From positions 8,228,096 to 8,292,095 of the forward strand of contig JANCRA010000030.1 in NCBI GenBank assembly GCA_024362935.1: a DNA stretch of 64,000 bases. Direction: 5' to 3'. Position 1 is the stretch's first letter. Each line of letters opens with the position of its first letter. Source of the stretch: Setophaga petechia. Taxonomy: Eukaryota > Chordata > Aves > Passeriformes > Parulidae. Position numbers and translations under genes: made by a program. Below the pieces are notes generated by a model. It saw nothing but the letters and a program-made list of their open reading frames with translations. It was not told the DNA's origin and did no database searches. Shown here in pieces: positions 59,988 through 64,000 of the stretch.

Positions 59988-62900
59988 GCCAGAAGAAGAG
60001 ATCTCTGCACTGCCTCCGCAGGTGGTTTGTCACCGTGTGACCCTGCCAGGAGGCCTCCATGCAGCAGCCACCGCAGCCTGTCCCTCCGGGGGCGGCTCCT
60101 CCTCCTCCCGCCGGCGTGGCTCGCAACATGTACTGGAGGAGCAGCCCCCTGAGCAGGCGGGCCAACGCCGCGGCCGCGCCGGTGCAGCCCGTGACGGACC
60201 CGTTCGCCTTCGGCAGGCAAACCCCGCAGGGCTCCCCCTTGGATCACCCGCCCAAGGGCAGCGCTGCGGCCGCGTTCCCACCGCCCGCCCACGCCGGGGA
60301 CAGCCCGCATGGACCACACGCCTCCCTGCCAGCAGCTCCTGTGGCTCAGGCAGGGATAGGCACCAGTAGCTTTCCCAATGTTCCAGTTCCTTCTCCGTCC
60401 CCGGGGTATGTTATAAATAGTGCTGCAGAAGGGCATCCCAGCGCTGATGTTGGACTCCGTGGGCCTGCAGCGCCCTTGCATTATAACCCAGGAGCAGCAG
60501 TGGAAAATTCTTTCGGTGTGCATCCTGGAGTGGTGTCTGCAGCGAACAAACCTGGAGCTAGACAGGATGTTGGCAGAGATCCAAATGATGCAGCTTCAGC
60601 ACCCAACACGGCAGCGCTCTTCCCACCACCTCCCCAGCAGCCTGGGCCCCAGTGGAGGCCTGTCCCAGGGAATCTGCAGTCTCCAGTTCGGAATTTTGTG
60701 CCCTATCCTGAGCCGTCTCCTCAGACTGACGTTCATAACATTTCTCAGCCTTCCGTCAGCGCTTCTCACCCTCCTCCACACACAAACATCCCACAGGGTC
60801 CTGGGCACCAAGGAATTCCACAAAACATCGTGCAAGCGCCTTTACCCGCTGGTTGTGAGAAGAATGGCAAAAATGGCCCTGCAAACAGCAGCCATCACAT
60901 GAACAGCATCCAGCCTGGAAATGTGTTTAGGCAGAACACAGACATGACTAACCCTTGGTCAAACCAACCTTACCAGGAACAGTTTTACCCTCAGCCACCT
61001 TTGCAAGACTCCGGTTTTGTCCTTCCCACAGCTCAGGAAAACAACCCCAAAAACCAGTCTCCAGCTATGTCAGAAACGTCAAATAGATCTATTCCCACAG
61101 ATCGAGATCCAGGAACTCTCTCTATGTTCTTCAAAGGGGATGAGGCAGAAAATGAAGAAATACTTTCATCTGAAAAAAAATATGTAATGGAGAAAACAGA
61201 GTTTGATGCCTGTCAGCAAAATCCGGCCTCCCTGTATCGCCAGCCTGTGCATCCTCAGCAGGTGGCAACCAATATTCTCTCTCAGGCACAGCTGGGTACA
61301 GCTGGTGAGATGGTACAGAAAGGAATGGATGCCCAGTACTTCCCTAAACTTGTCAGCCATCAGGAGGCGCAGGCTGCTAAGCACTCTCTGTTTGCTGGTG
61401 ATGACAAGGCACAGATAGGTGACCCAGCTGCTGGGTCCCAGTACGAAAACATGGAGAACCTGGAGTGCATTCAGAATCAGGAGGTGCTGCCAAGTGAACC
61501 CCAGAACATCAACGCTTCCTCCCCTGCTGCCGGTCCCGATCCGTACAGGTACGGATCCTTCCCGGGTCAGGTGCTTCCCAAGAATGCTGTGAGCCATGCT
61601 GAAGGAGGACCAAACCTGGAGGCACCTGACTCCTTACCTCACCCTGGCCGGCCAGACAGCGTCTCTTCCAACTACAGCAGCATCAGCCACAGGAGCACGT
61701 CCAGCTCTGCACGGCCCCCGGAGCACGTCGGTACATTTATCCAGCAGGAAATTGGGAAGCCTGATGAGGAATCCTCTGCCAGCTTCTTCAAACAGATTGA
61801 CTCCTCTCCTCTGGGAGGTGATTCAGGTGAGCTAAACCTCAGCAAGAACTACCATGGCAATCTATCCCAGCCTCCCACTCCAAGTCCTCCTAAACCTACA
61901 GGAGTGTTTCAGACAAGTGCAAATAGTTCTTTTGAACCTGTGAGGTCCCATGGAGTTGGTATAAAACCTGCAGAGATTGACCAAGCAAAGATGGTGGTTG
62001 AATTAAGAGAGAACCACTCAAACCAAAAGAATATCAAGAAGAACACAGCAGTGCCTGCTGCATCCCCTGGCAATCTTGAACAGCCACCAGATAATCTGGA
62101 AACAATTTACATGCCTCAGGTACACCCAGGCACTGGAGAGGCTGGAAACCCGCTGCACTCTGGACCTGTTGTGGAAAATATACAATCAGTATCTGAGAGA
62201 CGCTCCTCAACCAGAGCTCAGGGAGCAGTTAAGAAGTGTGATAGCCCAGCAACAACCTTATGGGCTCACAATGAGTTACCAAATTTTGGGGGAAATGTTC
62301 TCCTAGCTCCTGCTGCTCCTGCAGTGTATGTACCTGCCAAACAGACTGTGGAAGTCATTCAGCCACCAGAAGAAGGCCTGTCTCATCAGCAGCCATGTAA
62401 ACCAGGGACTATTGCTGTGCAGCACTCCCAGGATGGAAATATAGCTTTTGAAAATCTTGAGAATCCTCCCAAAATGGGAGAAGAGGAAGCACTTCAGTCT
62501 CAGGCAAGTTCTGGTTATGCAAGTTTATTGTCTTCTCCACCTACAGAGTCTTTGCAAAATCAACCTATCCTGATTGCTCAGCCTAATCAAAGCTATAATT
62601 TGGCTCAGCCAATTAATTTTTCTATTTCTCTATCTAATCAGCTAAGCAGCAATGAAAACAATCAGCCAATGAAGGACTCTGGAGTTGGGGACAAGCCTGC
62701 GATGGGTCCCCAAAGTTCACATGCTGGTGGGGAAAACATGCCATTACCTGTGATGCAAGTTGGATCTCTCTTAGTTAATGCACTTCCAAATACTAATCTG
62801 TTAAAACATAATTTATTGCAAAGTCCTGTTAATTCTTCTGATGCTGCTTCTAATCAGCCTGCAAACTTGCTTATGAAAACTCCTCTTAATTTGACTCCAG

Positions 62901-63742
62901 AAGGGCAAAAGAATGTTAATGTGGAAGGCCTTGTTCCTGAATTTGCTAGCAAACCGGGGTCTAACTCATCTGTTTCTCCTGGGACAAATCTTCCCAGTGG
63001 AAGTGCAAGTGGCCTGGTGCCCCCTGTTAATTCCATAGCACAGGCTAATAATTCTGCAAATCAATCAAGTAGCAAAGAAGCTGCTGGAGTGCTGGACTTC
63101 GCAGTGCCACGGACGTTGGAGAAAAGCAGCACAAATAATTCTGTCCAGGTGCACAATCAGTCACCCTCTGGTGCTCCAGTCCAACAGGCAGCTGGTGCTG
63201 GTCAGGTGCGTCCCGAGGTGCCTGACAAACAACATTTCTACCAACAGGTGACAAAAGATGTGCAGCACCAGGCTGCAGCAGACCGAGCTGCACAGCCACA
63301 AATGCAAGCAGCTCAAATGCAGCCACCAACATCTGGGCAGTCCTCAGTTCCTGCAGACTCCCAGATTTCCACAGGGGCTAAGGCCATGCAGCAGGGGGAC
63401 AGCCAGGCACTGGGTAACCGTCCCCAGCCCGGGGGACCCCAAGAGGCAGGTTCAGCCCAGCCAAGGTACGACCAGACGAGTCCCGGGAAGCAGCCGGTGT
63501 CAGAACAGCCTCCAGGTGCTCCAGCTGCTACTGCCCCTCCTGCCAGCACTGCTCAGGCAGTGCCACCCAACGGGCAGCAAGACCTGCAACGTCCACCCCC
63601 TCCTCAGACCCCTCAGGATGCCTTTGGTCCACCCCAGAACCCTTACTACTACTACAGACATCCTTATGATGCTTACCAGGCCCCATATCCACCACCTTAT
63701 CCTCCTGCAGACCCCAGGACAGCAGCTCACCTTTATTACATG
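59985..63742 (+). CDS. SEC16A: SEC16A first coding exon (N-terminal 1,228 aa; gene continues past the window)
   Basis: SEC16A is the large peripheral scaffold of ER exit sites that organises COPII coat assembly. Coding starts at ATG 60,059-60,061 (MQQPPQPVPPGAAPPPP), supported by an in-frame TGA seven codons upstream (60,038-60,040) and by similarity to the mammalian N-terminus. The exon is continuous for 3,684 coding nt and ends TTACATG|GTAAGT in phase 0; the frame running on to 63,859 is intron. The encoded part is Pro/Ser/Gln-rich and mostly disordered. It carries family-typical islands such as SQYENMENLECIQNQEVLPS (about 460), GTFIQQEIGKPDEESSASFF (about 560) and ASSGYASLLSSPPTESLQNQ (about 815). 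The central conserved and C-terminal Sec23-binding domains are outside the window. Confidence 0.93.
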
Positions 63743-64000
63743 GTAAGTTTCTGGTTTTCCCATTCTTCCCCCTTAGTATGTGTTATTTCATTTTCATTTT
63801 TGAGTTATGAATTTAAGCAGTCATGTCACGATCAACATTCAGCAGAGCGTTCATGTTAAGTGTTTTAAGTGTAGGGAAAATGCAGACAGCAGTAACAAAA
63901 CTGACACTGCAAAGATTATGGAAACTTAAGTGGTTGCTGATACCAATTCCAGTTGGCACAGATGTCAGCTCATAGTAGTGTGTTTGGAAAAAGTTGGCAG
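63743..64000 (+). other. SEC16A: SEC16A intron 2, cut by the window edge
   Basis: Starts GTAAGTTTCTGG after the large exon; AT-rich, no further exon before the window ends. Confidence 0.85.

Noticed and set aside
63743..63859. Extension of the SEC16A coding frame to a stop at 63,857
   Set aside because: A strong GTAAGT donor at 63,743 coincides with the end of family similarity; the added residues are intron read-through.

Overview
The window is vertebrate nuclear DNA, almost certainly from a bird. Evidence: several 3' ends of CR1 LINEs with their typical terminal octamer, short introns in a very GC-rich setting, many GC-rich minisatellites, and bird-style NOTCH1-SEC16A synteny. An LTR in NOTCH1 intron 31 resembles songbird solo LTRs, so a passerine is my best guess; that last step is inference from memory.

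Layout. 1-7,400 is the region upstream of NOTCH1. It holds a 40-bp minisatellite, a CR1 scrap, two AT-rich islands that look like conserved non-coding DNA, and a CpG-rich promoter. 7,501-48,957 is a complete NOTCH1 gene on the + strand: 34 coding exons, all GT-AG, open throughout, predicted product 2,552 aa. Its parts are signal peptide, 36 EGF repeats, three LNRs, heterodimerisation domain with furin site, TM segment with the gamma-secretase Gly-Val, RAM, ankyrin repeats, a Gln-rich transactivation region and a PEST/FBXW7 degron. The 3' UTR (48,958 to about 50,815) has two miR-34-type seed matches and four AATAAA signals. 50,820-55,400 is intergenic: an 80-bp VNTR, CR1 copies and one AT-rich island. 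55,500-56,350 is the CpG-island promoter and non-coding exon 1 of SEC16A, and 59,985-63,742 is its very large first coding exon (first 1,228 aa). The rest of SEC16A lies beyond the window.

The two genes are co-oriented, as in mammals and other amniotes. They do not form one pathway: NOTCH1 is a cell-surface receptor and transcriptional co-activator precursor, and SEC16A is the scaffold of ER exit sites, through which secretory cargo such as NOTCH1 leaves the ER.

The less explained content is regulatory and repetitive. Intron 2 (16.5 kb) carries several motif clusters (SOX/RBPJ/TCF), intron 15 has a FOX:ETS/GATA/ETS cluster, intron 3 is mostly a tandem array, intron 31 has an LTR with a sense poly(A) signal, and the SEC16A promoter carries two tRNA-Lys-like 3' halves. 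I found no CRISPR array, operon, prophage or wholly new gene system, and none would be expected here. Motif-based enhancer calls are hypotheses; the coding annotation is firm.
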